A stretch of DNA of 64,000 nt from Corynespora cassiicola (GCA_022059125.1 JAEUWY010000004.1:2170001-2234000); one strand, 5' to 3'. Positions 35,399 through 46,071 are shown, counted from the first letter of the stretch. Translations and numbers: made by a program. Notes: generated by a model not told the origin, from the letters alone.

Positions 35399-35838
35399 TA
35401 AAAAAAGAACTTCGCGGGTTGGGGGGGCTTCTGCTTGTTTGAAGCGGTGGGTACACCAGATGGCTTTGATCTCGAAAGAGGCTTCGTAATAGGCGGTGCT
35501 TGTGAAGCCATTTTTGCCCATAATTGGAGTGTTTTATCGACAACGGCTTTATTATTGTTAGAAGGAGCTTGTTCCTTCTCGTTACGAGCTTGCCGGGTTT
35601 CTTCCTCTTCATTCTTCCTCTTCTTCCTTCTTGAGAGCCTGCTCGAATTCGTCCTTCTTCATGGTCTCTGATGATACTAGTCTGCCTGAGTATATGCCGT
35701 TTGGGTCGTGGACGTAGTAGAAATTGGAGAGGAAGGAGGAGAAATCCCTCCGGATGTAAATGATTGCTGCATTAGAATTAGCTGGGATGTAATGAAAAAC
35801 AGGCAGGTACGCTTACATGAGACGTAATCGTCGGCCAT
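35399..35838 (-). pseudogene. Small lysine/glutamate-rich protein, copy 1 of a tandem duplicate (3' frame break)
   Basis: Exon 1 (35838-35817, MADDYVS) joins exon 2 (from 35766) across a 50-nt intron with good GTAAGC/CTAATGCAG ends. The protein reads SSIIYIRRDFSSFLSNFYYV, HDPNGIYSGRLVSSETMKKD, EFEQALKKEEEEE and stops at 35609-35611. One base out of frame, coding-like sequence continues (EEEETRQARNEKEQ, DKTLQLWAKMASQ, KQKPPQP) to 35399. The extent given includes that tail. It is either an intact 59-residue protein or a frameshifted longer one. A TATA box lies at 35913-35918. No known family. Confidence 0.45.
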
Positions 35839-35902
35839 TTTTGGTAAGATTAGCGTAGAGTGGATGTTGTGTCGAAGAAGGAAAGTATAAAGTGGGATGG
35901 GA

Positions 35903-35957
35903 GTGAGGTGGATTTATACTGCCTACCTCTTAATGGGGCAACAACACAGGTCACGTA
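35903..35957. repeat. Duplicated promoter block, copy 1
   Basis: It shares with 36346-36413 the GTGAGGTGG core, the TTTATACTGCCTACCT TATA region and GGGGCAACAAC-x-CAGGTCACGT. Confidence 0.7.
35913..35918 (-). promoter_or_regulatory. TATA box, copy 1
   Basis: TATAAA on the minus strand, 75 bp upstream of the start at 35838, within a block shared with copy 2 (see 36346-36413). Confidence 0.5.
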
Positions 35958-36345
35958 TGTCTGGGTGACGAATTTGTGGAAGTATTTTGCTGATGGAGGA
36001 GGTTTTCCGAGGACGAGCCTCTCAGAAAAGTCATACGAAACGTATTCCAGGAATGCCAGACCATCCAGAGTGGCCGTCAATTCTCTTCGGACGTAAATGA
36101 TTACCGTACTAGAATTAGCTGGGCTGTGATGCAAAACAGCCAGGTACACATACCTGGGATGTATGATTCCTCCATGGTTGGTTGCGTGGAAGGCTTGGGA
36201 AGGGTCGTAGGGTCGGTTTTGTATGTATGGACCGAGCCGTCTATGATGAGGGTAGGCCGCGCAGAAGGTGGTGGCAAAGGGAATGAAGTGGGTTTGGTGG
36301 AGGAATGAGTAAGGAGGAAAGGCAAAATTAAAAAGTGTGGCGGGG

Positions 36346-36413
36346 GTGAGGTGGCTTTATACTGCCTACCTAGGTACCTAGGTACCTACTGGGGCAACAA
36401 CGCAGGTCACGTG
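36346..36413. repeat. Duplicated promoter block, copy 2
   Basis: Same block as 35903-35957 with its own minus-strand TATAAA (36356-36361). It carries an extra run of TAGGTACC units at about 36370-36389 in place of the 7-bp TCTTAAT of copy 1. Confidence 0.7.
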
Positions 36414-36639
36414 TGGCAGAAACTAGCGCTCACCTCACAACAACGGTTGCCTAACTTAGGTAGGTAAGTGAAAGAAATGACTTAAAGCGGGGTTGAGTCA
36501 TACGTGTTAAATGCAAGACTGTAATCTGCCTTTACTTACGCGCCGGCTCGCTCCTGTGGCTCCCATAGAGCTACTTGACCTCCCACCGACCATCTTCCTT
36601 CCAACCACACTTCAACTGCTCCAATCCAGCTCTCTAAAT

Positions 36640-37494
36640 ATGAATCAAGATACAAATTCCAACGATGGGGAAAAGCCAACTACTCCTCCCTGGGTTCCCA
36701 TGTACCCGATATCGACAATCCCCTGCCCTTATCCCGAGATCATAGTGAAGCCAGGCGTCAGATACAATAGGCTCCTGCCACCTTTAACTGACGAGGAGGG
36801 TGAAGGTAAGATAATTCGACTCTTTGGATACTTGAGAGCCTCACTGACATTGTTTAGCCTTGGGTGAGAAGGTCAGCAAGGAATATCGAGAGTGGATGAA
36901 GCACGAAGGCCCCCAAGCCTCCCTCCACTTCAAGACAAGAAAGCCGCAGAAAAAGCCCCGAGGATGTCGAGATGCGCGATGACCATGAAGATACTGGCAT
37001 CGGCGATGCAGACGGCTCTCCTGGTGATGGAGAAGTATGGCAGTTTCTCAGAAGCCAAGGCATCACAGAGTCTGACAACTTTCCTGGTCAAGCCTGGAAA
37101 AATAAGCATATGCCTCGGTACGATGCTCAAGGGGCAGAGAGAAGACTTTGCATGGTGGTGACCTAATAAGCATGCATCTGGAGAAGTGTGTGTGCAAGAA
37201 CACTCCTGCTCAGTCTGCAGGTATTGCCAGGACAAATCCAAGCCCGAAACCATCAGCAAAGCCAACTTCTACCTCGCCACTAGCTACGCTGTATTCCGTG
37301 TGGCTACGTCATAGAGACCTGTTGAAACCAAGCCTAGGGATAACGATGTTACATACAAGAACGAGGATGCGCGTCGGATCTATCATCTCCTGATTGACAA
37401 AGGTTATAGCCATAGGGCCGCAAAGCAGGCTGTATGCACACCATGCAACCTCGACGGAGATGCTAGGAAGATGCTCGGCGATCTGGAGGATTAG
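36640..37494 (+). pseudogene. Disrupted accessory gene with Cys-rich segment
   Basis: Exon 1 (36640-36805, MNQDTNSNDGEKPTTPPWVP) joins exon 2 (from 36858) through a normal 52-nt intron, giving ALGEKVSKEYREWMKHEG and FKTRKPQKKPRG. The frame then hits TGA at about 36978, while coding continues one frame over (SPEDVEMRDDHEDTGIGDAD, VWQFLRSQGITESDNFPG) to a TAA at 37164-37166. It resumes in the third frame at 37171 (CVQEHSCSVCRYCQDKSK), meets an in-frame TAG at 37312-37314 and goes on (RPVETKPRDNDVTYKNEDAR, AVCTPCNLDG) to TAG at 37492. At least two frameshifts and one nonsense codon are present, with no splice sites that could remove them. Cys pairs suggest a zinc-binding piece. Unknown family. 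Confidence 0.6.
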
Positions 37495-38471
37495 AGTATG
37501 GGTGTTGTTTGGGAAAGCCAGTTACGTTGTAGATAAAGCCCTTTTTCAGAAGTGTCAAGGTAGTCGAAGCAAGCCAGATGAAGTCGGGGCTTGTGACTTC
37601 GGTAATCATACCTATCAACTTTTGAAATAAGTTCTATGAATTCACATGTAATGGATCTATATTTAATTACAGTGCCTCAGTTGTATCACATTCCCGTTCA
37701 TTTTCCAAGATAAATGTTGAGAATCAGGAACTCTACCTCGACAGCTTTGACGATTCCTGTCAATCAAGTCTCGATTATGCTGATATTCACACAGATTATT
37801 ATCCCTATGAATAGGTACTAGGTCAGTAATGCCCCGGTCTTACCCTCTTCCAACTTTATAATCTATCTAAATCACCTATCTCTTTTTGAGGCAGGCATTT
37901 CTATTAATCTATGGTAGCTTAGCAAGAGGTAGCGTGGTAATCCGGGAAAGACACCCGGACGTAACGAAGTCAGTGATCAGAGTTGGACATTGTGGACATC
38001 GAAGTAGGGTATCAGCAGCTCGTACAGCAGATCGGCAACGCTGGATATCCTTGTCGCTGAGATTCATGTGTCAAGCAAATAAAAAGTGCAAGAGCCATTC
38101 AATGGAGAAGTAGAAACCGTATTAGATATGATAAGGGCTGAGAAATACTACAGAGCCTAGCTAGGTACAAAAGTATTAAAGGAAAAAAAAAGCCAGCATT
38201 ATATATGTTGGGATGAAGAATTTATTGTGGATAGAGTTACAAGCTTAGAGAGATAATCATAGAGAAATGACTATAGAAGGATGCAGTGGTTGAAATAACA
38301 GCACTTGAACCACCCATCCTGAAGTGTTGACCTCACGGACATATTCTTTGTTTGATTGAAAGTCGTGAAAAAAAAAACCAAGATTTATCATCTCTGAAAG
38401 AAAAGTAATACTAGTACTTGTACATATCAGGGACATCCTTCAAGAGTGTTATACAAAGCTAGTACGGTGCC
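37495..38471. other. Intergenic, AT-moderate
   Basis: About 1 kb without a gene that I can support. Confidence 0.4.
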
Positions 38472-38858
38472 CTAAGGGTTATAAGGTTTCTCGCTCTTGT
38501 CCAGAGCAATTTTTACTGTCTTAGACTTAGCATTTCCCTGGAAGTGGCAAAAGTACCTACAGCCTTTCGAAACCCTTCCCCCATAGGCGCTTTCAGCTTT
38601 TGTATCGTTTTCCTCGCATACTCGCAGGAATCTGCCTTCTGACGCGTCAAAATCGTGGACTATCCAAAATCCATCCTTTTTATTCTCGAGCTGCTTTCTG
38701 ACGTGATCTGCTATTGCTTTGACGTCGGTGAAGCCATTGATATTTTTGCCGGCTTCTTCAGGAGAAGGAAACCGGATTCGCCAGTATTTGATTTTTGGCA
38801 ATACTTCTTCCCGTGTGGTTTCTTTCGCAGTCTTCTGGGAGGTCTGATCCGTTGACAT
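38472..38858 (-). CDS. Small basic hypothetical protein
   Basis: 128 codons from the ATG at 38858 (MSTDQTSQKTAKETTREEVL). The protein reads KIKYWRIRFPSPEEAGKNIN, then DVKAIADHVRKQLENKKDGF, WIVHDFDASEGRFLRV, and CRYFCHFQGNAKSK near the end. It looks compact and alpha/beta, with no signal peptide or membrane helix and no obvious break, unlike most of its neighbours. I do not recognise it. A longer frame upstream starts at a non-ATG codon, so the ATG at 38858 was used. Confidence 0.5.
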   Translation of the reverse strand: MSTDQTSQKTAKETTREEVLPKIKYWRIRFPSPEEAGKNINGFTDVKAIADHVRKQLENKKDGFWIVHDFDASEGRFLRVCEENDTKAESAYGGRVSKGCRYFCHFQGNAKSKTVKIALDKSEKPYNP

Positions 38859-40196
38859 GAGGGGCAAGGTAAATCGTGAAGACAAGTATCAGCTTAGTAG
38901 ATGATTCAATATTTGGAAGTTTCTTGCATTGCATGCAACAGTACTGGAAGATGTGGTGAGCTTTTATGTTGTAGGTGTGACTCCCAAGCAGGGCCGACCT
39001 GATGTACAGTCATGAGCGGTAGTAACCAAACCAAAGGTACTCTCGGAGACGTCTGTACTGCGATACTTACTGGATTCGGTGGCGGATTATCGGGTGCCAT
39101 GTTTTCGCGACGGACCCAGCAGCATGGTGGCAAGAAAGTTGTGCAAGCGGAAGGACAGTCTTGGTAGGGAACTGGACATTCACCGTTTTCTCAGGGTCCG
39201 TTCAAAGTCAAGAAACAGTTTACGAGTCCTCAAATGGATCGTACAGTCCATATTTTCTCTACAGACAAAAGTGGGGTCTGAGAATTTCTTTAAGATGCTT
39301 TTGAAAATTGATTTGTAACTTGGAGAGTGTTTATCAGTACGAAAGCTCATGGAGAATTTGCATTGAACGGAATGGAATAGCTTACTGACTTATAACCTGC
39401 TTACATGGTGTTGCTGTTGAGAAAATGCACAGATATTCTCCGCTGCACCGTAATCCGATGCAGGGTGATCCGAAGCAATGTTTCAGTGTTGCACACACGC
39501 TGATCCTGATATTTCCTTGTTTCAAAGATATGAAATTGGTCTTCCGTGTTGTACAAACACCCAGTTCCGGGGCCGCTCGAACTCTTGGGCCCAGGTCTAG
39601 GTTCAAAAGCCTCTGTTTGGAGCCTGGGCCTCCTCATTCATTGCCACTCATTTGATACTGGTTTTACGTTCTTGAAAAAAGAAGTTATATGTTGGGGTTC
39701 CACTGCGTCATTTAGCACGTGGGGATGCTAGCGAGTCTACTGCCTTTCCCATGAGTCATATCCCGTGCTCGACACTCAGAACCAGGTCTCCACGCATCCC
39801 CCACCCCCACCCCCTTCTGTTCTCAGTGAGTCTTGATCTTGGATATCATACGATAAAACCTTGAAACTACCACGGATTGCAGAAACAAAATTGTATTCTA
39901 ATCAAAGAGAGTACAGATTTGGAGAAGGCCGGCCCATTTACATAAAAAAGTGGACAAGGAAAACAAAATTAGCAATAACCAAAAGAGTGACCCAAGGAAA
40001 TTACACAACAAGACCCTCAAACTCAGAGCAATGTCCTCGTACATAACTTATCCCGATGATAGTTACCCAGATCTATAATGAGTTCTTTGCATGTAAACCC
40101 CCGTAATGACAAGGAATTACAACGATTTAACGTATACGTTCTCATTAGATGTTGTTCAGCTATTATCTGCCAGCCGTTTCTCATAAGCTCTCTTCA
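38859..40196. other. Intergenic with fragments
   Basis: A possible two-exon mini-ORF on the minus strand near 39098-38906 (MAPDNPPPNP, then VGPAWESHLQHK) is too short to assert. Nothing else is supportable. Confidence 0.35.
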
Positions 40197-40779
40197 CTAC
40201 CACTCGTCAGTGTCGCCATTGTCGTCTATTGCACCAAACTTACACCCATTGGAAGTAATGTCATCATCACTACCGCCATCTTTCTCCGCCATCTCTTGGA
40301 AACTCTTTATACCATCATTACCTGTTTCGTAATGCCATCGAAATAGGTCTCCGCGTTCCGACCACTCCTTAATCTTATTAATCATGCTCTCATCTTTCGT
40401 GACACCTTGTGTACATTTGGGGTCGCTTTCCAAGTACCTGACATTATAGACAGTGACCATTGTGTCGCCGAGAATGGGCTCGAAATGGTGAGGTTTGATG
40501 ATGGATGACTGGTAGTCAAGAGCATAAAACTCTAAGTAGCTATGGAGAATAAAAGCAAGCGCTCATACTCGGCATTTATATGCTGTGCTAACATGAGCCT
40601 GAGGCTCACATATCGCCGCAGGAGTCATCCACAACAAAAGAGAGCGGAAGTTTGATGAAATTCTGATGAATGTGTTGAGTTGTGTCTGTTGCCACCGCCA
40701 TATTAAAATGAGGAAACGTAGAAAACCAGATCGTGTGATAGAGTTGGACGTTGGTCAAGCCTTTGCGACCTCTTCCCAT
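40197..40779 (-). CDS. Hypothetical two-exon protein
   Basis: Exon 1 (40779-40610) and exon 2 (40539-40197) join over a 70-nt GTGAGC...CCATAG intron to give 170 residues in frame. The reading MGRGRKGLTNVQLYHTIWFS, then IKLPLSFVVDDSCGD, crosses the splice to IYLEFYALDYQSSIIKPHHF and EPILGDTMVTVYNVRYLESD, and ends in a Ser/Asp/Gly-rich tail finishing with DTDEW. The frame is open a little further upstream to 40827 (non-ATG). No family recognised. The exact phase match across the intron argues that this was a real gene. No damage visible. Confidence 0.5.
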
Positions 40780-42234
40780 CGTCCGGGATAGTGGTTGAGA
40801 GCCTGGAAATTTAGGACGGCGAAGCAATTGCGGCGTGTCGTGCTACATTAAAAATGAAATTGGTTACCTTTTCTTCAATGATCAGCACCCGCTTTGTGGT
40901 CGGCCGACGTGTGATCGGCAAGCCTGTCGTAAATCGTGTCACGAAGGGCCAAACCCATATTTAGGGAAATATGAAAGCAGATTGCACAGAAATCAAAGGG
41001 AGCTGATGCATTGAATTGTTTGAATGATCTCTACTAGTTGGAGTTGTTGCTGAGCCCTAAATTCCGGGGTTGATGCGATGTATGCCCCGATCTATCCACG
41101 TGCAGTATTACCCCGGACATTGACAGGGTCCTCAGCAAATTAGGAGGATTCGAAAAGTTGGATGCTTAAAGAGGCACCTTATCACAAAAGAAGTCATGGC
41201 CAGGGTAAGCTCCAGGTTTCTTATCTATGCGACTCCTCTGGAATGTCTCACTTTTCTTCTACTCCGGCACAGCATCACAGAAAACTGTGCCGGTTGTCAA
41301 GCCACGCCCGATTTCCGGCATGGCCAGCATTCCTTTACAGTTGTGATGACTCTTTCATGATCTATATTGGTGGCATAACAAAGTATCAAGATAGCGGCGT
41401 TTTGACGGCGAAATAGACTCGACTGAAGGGATGGAGACACCGTGTGGGGACATTTGCTCCAATGGGTCAGCCAGCATTTTCCAAGACAAGTCACTCAGCC
41501 TTTCCCCATAGACGCAGCACCGACATGAATCTTTTAAAAAACCCTGTGTGATCGGCAGCACTATCAAGTTTGCATCGTCCTTTTGCCTTCAAGTTCTGAT
41601 TCACGTGTACGAAGCCGTTGTTCGTGTCCGCCACGGCGCCTCCACGGTCCCCTTATCCTATGGCCTGTGGATAGCAGGGTTTGGACTGACCCGAAAGAAT
41701 GTTGAGACCTGCGTGTACAAAGAATTAGGCTTGCAAATGAGTCGTAGGTGAGTCGCATCTCGGGTAAGACATGGGGTACGTACTGGTGGTGTCGTCCTGG
41801 CCTGTCAGCGGTCGAGTCACAATGAGATGTTGGTGCGCAATGCTCGCCCCCTGGGCGTGATATGAGATTTCGCTGAACGAGGACCCAAAAATCCATTTGG
41901 CCGTTTTTGGTGCAGGCATTTGATTGGTAGCCGCCGCAAAGCGATCATGCGGGATTCAGGTGGGCTGTCGTTCCTTCCCTAAAGCCTCGTCCTCGATGAC
42001 AAGACGCGCTTTCCCATTCAAAGCTCTGAGATATCTTTCAGTCGCATCCTTCCCTATCCATCCCACTGAACGCTCGGATTTCCTTCCGTCACCGTGTCCT
42101 CCAGCCCAGTCCATTTCTGCAATGCCATGGTCTCCAACATCACACCACCTCGAAGGTCCTCTTCAACTCCGACAACCACCAATAATGTACCGGTACCATC
42201 GATTGGTTGAGTCTTCTCAGCCCCCAAAAAGCCG
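40780..42234. other. Intergenic with a small hairpin
   Basis: Inverted repeat CCGGCACAG / CTGTGCCGG at 41264-41272 and 41285-41293. A short minus-strand reading at 41919-41780 (MPAPKTAKWIFGSSFSEISY) may be a 5' exon, but its continuation is not clear. Confidence 0.35.
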
Positions 42235-42441
42235 ATGAGCCTGTCTCTGAGATACCCTGGAATATTTTCATGCCCGGCTCAAGGCATGTGCGCATGCAAC
42301 ACCTGCACTCGAAAGCATCGACCTTGTGTCTGGCTGATGAAGCGCGAGGGTAAAGCCTATCTGTTGGTATGGCATCCAATTCCCGCCTCCCATTCCAAAT
42401 CATTGACACGAGAGGAAGAGGCCTTTTGGGTCGCGTCCTAG
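42235..42441 (+). pseudogene. Fragment carrying the C-x2-C-x6-C-V-W module
   Basis: 68 codons: RYPGIFSCPAQGM, then CACNTCTRKHRPCVWLMKRE, LLVWHPIPASHSK and the end EEEAFWVAS. It matches the C-terminus of the intact gene at 46072-47692 (RYPET..., ACDTCIKRKRPCVWIV, GWYPLPEAYR, DVEFWIRE). Upstream, similarity fades into other frames and stops, so this is the surviving 3' end of a paralogue. Confidence 0.55.
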
Positions 42442-42995
42442 GCCGGGTTAAGAAGCCTTCTGGATTGTATGGCGAAGCCCTCTGAGTCATTTTGCACAGC
42501 CCTCATCGCAGTCATAGATATCATTTGTAGTCACGAATCATATTCTATAACACCCTTTCATGCTGATACGGTGGCCCATGTGTGGTAGCAAGATTGATCT
42601 CATAGTACTGTGGAAGGAGAGAGACACAATCATCACGACTACGGTAACATCGATTCGGTTGCCGGGACCTCGTTTCCAAATGTCTCTAGATGAGCTGTCC
42701 CAATGTTCTACAGGTGGAGGGATAGGGATAGAAACGACTTGTAAGCTGAATGTGTTTCATCTCTTATTTACTTGCAGAAATAGTTGTTCGCCGAATAGTA
42801 AAGATAGGCCACAAGTTGTTTAAAAATACAGCAATATATTGCATTTTAGCACATTATACAAGTAGAAGGGAAATTCACAATTATTGTTCAATTTATCTAT
42901 TGCATAAAGGCTTTAAGCCCTAGTAGACCTTGATAGAATTCTTCTCCACTTGATGGCTTCATCCTTCTCCTTCCGTAGGCTTAACCACTATCTCC
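42442..42995. other. Intergenic
   Basis: AT-moderate, no gene seen. Confidence 0.4.
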
Positions 42996-43850
42996 TTATC
43001 TTTGTGCCCATTTATAATAGAGTTTGAAGATTTCATCTATTTAATCAGTCAGCGTCAATACACAAGCAGGCAGGGTGGAACAGGCATTACTTACCCTCAA
43101 AGAAATCTAGGGCTTCTTTCTGATCGGTCCTCAGATCACCTACTGCCCCTTCCATATCTAGAAGTGTTCGACCTGAGTCCGGCTGAGGGACTCTAATGGC
43201 TTCTTCTTCTTGCTTGCTGTGGCTTCTTCGGCTTCATTTCCCATGTGCTTCCTGCTAAGAGTTGAAGCTTCTCGAGACAATGGGATTCCTCTAGTAGAAG
43301 CACTACCAGTCAGTTGAGGGCCTGAGCCGGTAGTGGGGGCTTTTCCAGAAGTAGTCTTTGAACCTTTGTCGTTTCCCGGATTGATGATTTTCGTAATCCT
43401 GTCCCATTTGACAGTGAAGGCGTCAAAGAGTTGCTTTCTCGAAGCTACTTCTTTCTCCAGTGCATCGAGGTTTGCTTTATACTCTTTCTCCTTCTTAGCG
43501 GATATAGCTTCGCGCTCCTTCATTTCGGATTTGCCCTTAGCGTTCTTTCCCTCCAGCTCAGCGATCCGGGCTTTGTACTGCTTCACCTTCTCATCGAAGT
43601 TTGCTTGATTCTTCTTCCCCAGCTCATCAACTTCAACTTTATGCTTCTTTTCCAACCAATTTTCCAACCAAGTAACCTTATTCTCCAGCTGGGAGATCCT
43701 AGCTTGTTCAGCAGTGAGATTTTGCTGTGACTCCTCCTGCATCTTCTCTTTCACTCCTACTTTAGGTAACTCGGCCAACTTTGTGTCAACTTTTTCGAGA
43801 TCGCCGCTGGTATCCTGTAGTGGAGTATTGTGTGGCTCTCGGGAAGCCAT
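42996..43850 (-). pseudogene. Coiled-coil protein gene with a 3' frameshift
   Basis: The ATG at 43850 (MASREPHNTPLQDTSG) opens a frame to TAG at 43158 (230 residues). It holds a charged coiled coil (ISQLENKVTWLENWLEKKHK; EMKEREAISAKKEKEYKA), then VKWDRITKIINPGND and a Ser/Thr-rich linker ending KKKKPLESLSR. One frame over, from about the AAGAAGAAG run at 43205-43215, clear coding goes on: TLLDMEGAVGDLRTDQKEAL, DFFE. It splices (58-nt intron 43037-43094, GTAAGT/AAATAG) to DEIFKLYYKWAQR and a stop at 42996. So the original C-terminus has been disconnected by a one-base shift in a short repeat. It starts 137 bp from the divergent gene at 43988. Confidence 0.55.
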
Positions 43851-43987
43851 GAAGCAGATTGTGGTATTCGTTTGCGGGTTGTCGCAGGAAGAAGTAGGTA
43901 TGTGTGCGGTAGATTGGCAATCAAGTCCTCGATTGAGTGGTGAACCAGGGTTAAGAAGTATTGGTGCAGAAGGGAGAGGCCAGGGAC

Positions 43988-45358
43988 ATGTCCCGGTGGT
44001 CATTCGACACAATCCGGAAGTTCAAGAAGTTTCTTGAGCTCCAGATGAAGGAGATGGACGATCTTGTCACAGAAAGGCATCAAGCCTGGGTTGGGCAGTA
44101 CCATCAGGTGGCCCTGGCGAGGTACTGGGAAGATCGTTGCGTGAAAGCCGAATCAGAGAAGGAAGAATTAAAGAGGGAGCCAAACCTTGTCAAGGAAAAG
44201 CAGCATGAAGAGAAGGAAAAGTTACAGCGAAGGAAACAAATCGTAGAGAAAGCCGAAATTGGGTTGTTAGCTTCTGCGAGAAGGTTAAATAAGGAGCTAG
44301 CGCGACAGATTACTTCAGTACAATCACAGGAAATCCGCGACTCATTGACTGGTTGGAGCAAAGAATTAGAAGCTATCTCTACGATGAGCGACTTGATATC
44401 TCAGTGGGCAAGCCTGGCGGAGGAACAACAGCTTTTCATTCAAGAGAAATATCTATGGCTCGAGGAGATGCAGACGAAAGAGCAGGAGTACCGTTGGCAG
44501 ATTCAGAAAGATGTCAAGAATGAAGCCAAGCGAGAGGGCGAGTTTAACAGCATATCATGGCAAGCCGGCCACTCCATGGGGTATACGATGGGGAACATGC
44601 ATGGTTTCTCGGCAGCATGCCGAGAAAACCGTCCCTTCGACCCTGTAGGGCAAGTGATAAGCCGGAAAGAGCTTGAGGAAGCCCTGACAGCCCTGAGAAA
44701 CGAGCTCGGCACACTCTGGTTCTCAAAGGCCAAAATTGTGCAAGAGGAAGCCGCCCTGGAAGGCTTCCACAGGGCAATAATCATTTGTGCAAAGCCAACA
44801 CCGATGGCAGAGTACAACCTGTTGGGGGAATCTTAGTGGGGCCCTGAAGGGATGGCCCTCAGGCTGTCCCGAATGATAAGCCAGTTTGAGTGGTAAATCA
44901 TCGACCCGAACCTATCTACATCGAAAGTACATGAACTAACAACAAGCAGGCGAGAAGATCCGAACACACCTTGGTTCAGTGCAGAAGCCGAAGAGAAAGA
45001 CCGTTTAAGCCTTCGAAATCCTCTTTGTCTGGAGACAAGCGGGTATTTTGCAACACTCCAGAAGGAGTTCTACCGCCTGAAGAAAGCCAAAACCATCGCC
45101 AAAGCCAAAGCGAAAGGAGAAGCCCTGGAGAAGCCCGAGACATTGGAGGAGGAGCTACAAGAGGACAAGAAGGAGTGGAAGAAGGAAATCCAGTGGCTCA
45201 ACTGGGACGGGCTCCAATGGAGCTTTCACGACGATGATGTGCCTGGGCCTTGGGCCTTTTGGTTAGGGAAGGGGGGATTGACGTCCGGGTCTACGACCCA
45301 GATGGTAAATGGTAAGGGAGAAGGCGGGGCGGAACCTGACATGACAAAAACAGCCTGA
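43988..45358 (+). pseudogene. Coiled-coil protein gene with a single in-frame TAG
   Basis: From the ATG at 43988 (MSRWSFDTIRKFKKFLELQM) 282 codons run to TAG at 44834-44836. The protein is a charged coiled coil (EKEELKREPNLVKEKQHEEK) followed by GHSMGYTMGNMHGFSAACRE. The same frame continues at once after the TAG (WGPEGMALRLSRMISQFEW), crosses a textbook 57-nt intron (44893-44949, branch CTAAC, CAAGCAG) in phase, and codes REDPNTPWFSAEAEEKDRL, TSGYFATLQKEFYRLKKAK and IQWLNWDGLQWSFHDDDV to TGA at 45356-45358. One C-to-T change at a CAG codon would create this stop. It is either a recent pseudogene, a shortened protein, or a readthrough case. Unknown family. Confidence 0.6.
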
Positions 45359-46071
45359 TGAGCTAGCTCTGCGGAGGCCACAGCCACATATATTCGAAAT
45401 TGAGGTTGATCCTTCCTTCCACATCTATATCATTCAAAAGGAAGCGTAATGGTAGCAAGATTGCCTTGGATTGTGGAGCATAATTTTAGGCTCGGATGAA
45501 TCCCGAATTTTCAATCTTCACTATATTGCAATTGCATAAGAAATGAGAAGTCTGCGGCGAGCCTAGCCGGCTTATATTGCGTGAACATCAACAAGGAGAT
45601 GCTGTGGGGTGCACAAGTTCAACGGCTCCTAAGTAACCTTGACAGTTGTCCAACCCTTGATCGATATCCGCATTTCTCTACTGCCGAGCGAGAATGGACA
45701 GTGTTTCGATCGTGAAACAACATAGGGATGCCATAAACAAGGCGTTTTGGCTGAACCAAAGTTCGTCGGGCTGTGATTAGTTACATGTCCCCTGGAGCGC
45801 ACGTCCCATTTATCTCGCCTGACCACCTGTCCCTGCGGCAACCACCCCATCTCATCTCATCTGGGTAATGATTCCTATCCTTCCGCGGGAAGGTCCCCCG
45901 TATTGTGAATGCATTGACATCTAGATCGAGCGACAAGACTTTGGAGTTGCATGAGGAGTTCTGGGGGATTGCATCATTGTTTCTATTTCGGTCCTGCCTT
46001 GCAAACTCGGATTCGCGGCTTCGGGACATGTACCTTTGCACTCCTGCATTCGGCCACAATAATCTTTGATC
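45359..46071. other. Intergenic
   Basis: Promoter side of the next gene; no gene seen. Confidence 0.4.

Larger units (their letters stand above)
35850..36325 (-). pseudogene. Copy 2 of the tandem duplicate, with a lost splice acceptor
   Basis: An upstream frame opens at 36325 (MPFLLTHSSTKP) and contains a second ATG at 36175 (MEESYIPG). A GTATGT donor follows at 36153. The homologous exon 2 reads VIIYVRRELTATLDGLAFLE, then YVSYDFSERLVLGKPPPSAK, matching copy 1 at IIY-[IV]-RR-[DE] and at the intron sequence itself. At the position where copy 1 has CAG the acceptor here is CGG, so the normal splice is impossible, and the nearest alternative (TTCTAG, 36109-36114) leads at once to a stop. It is probably dead. 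The 5' region differs from copy 1 in length. Confidence 0.5.

Noticed and set aside
44788..44836. Intron that would remove the TAG at 44834 (GTGCAA to CTTAG)
   Set aside because: The junction breaks the frame and gives an immediate stop, and there is no branch point.
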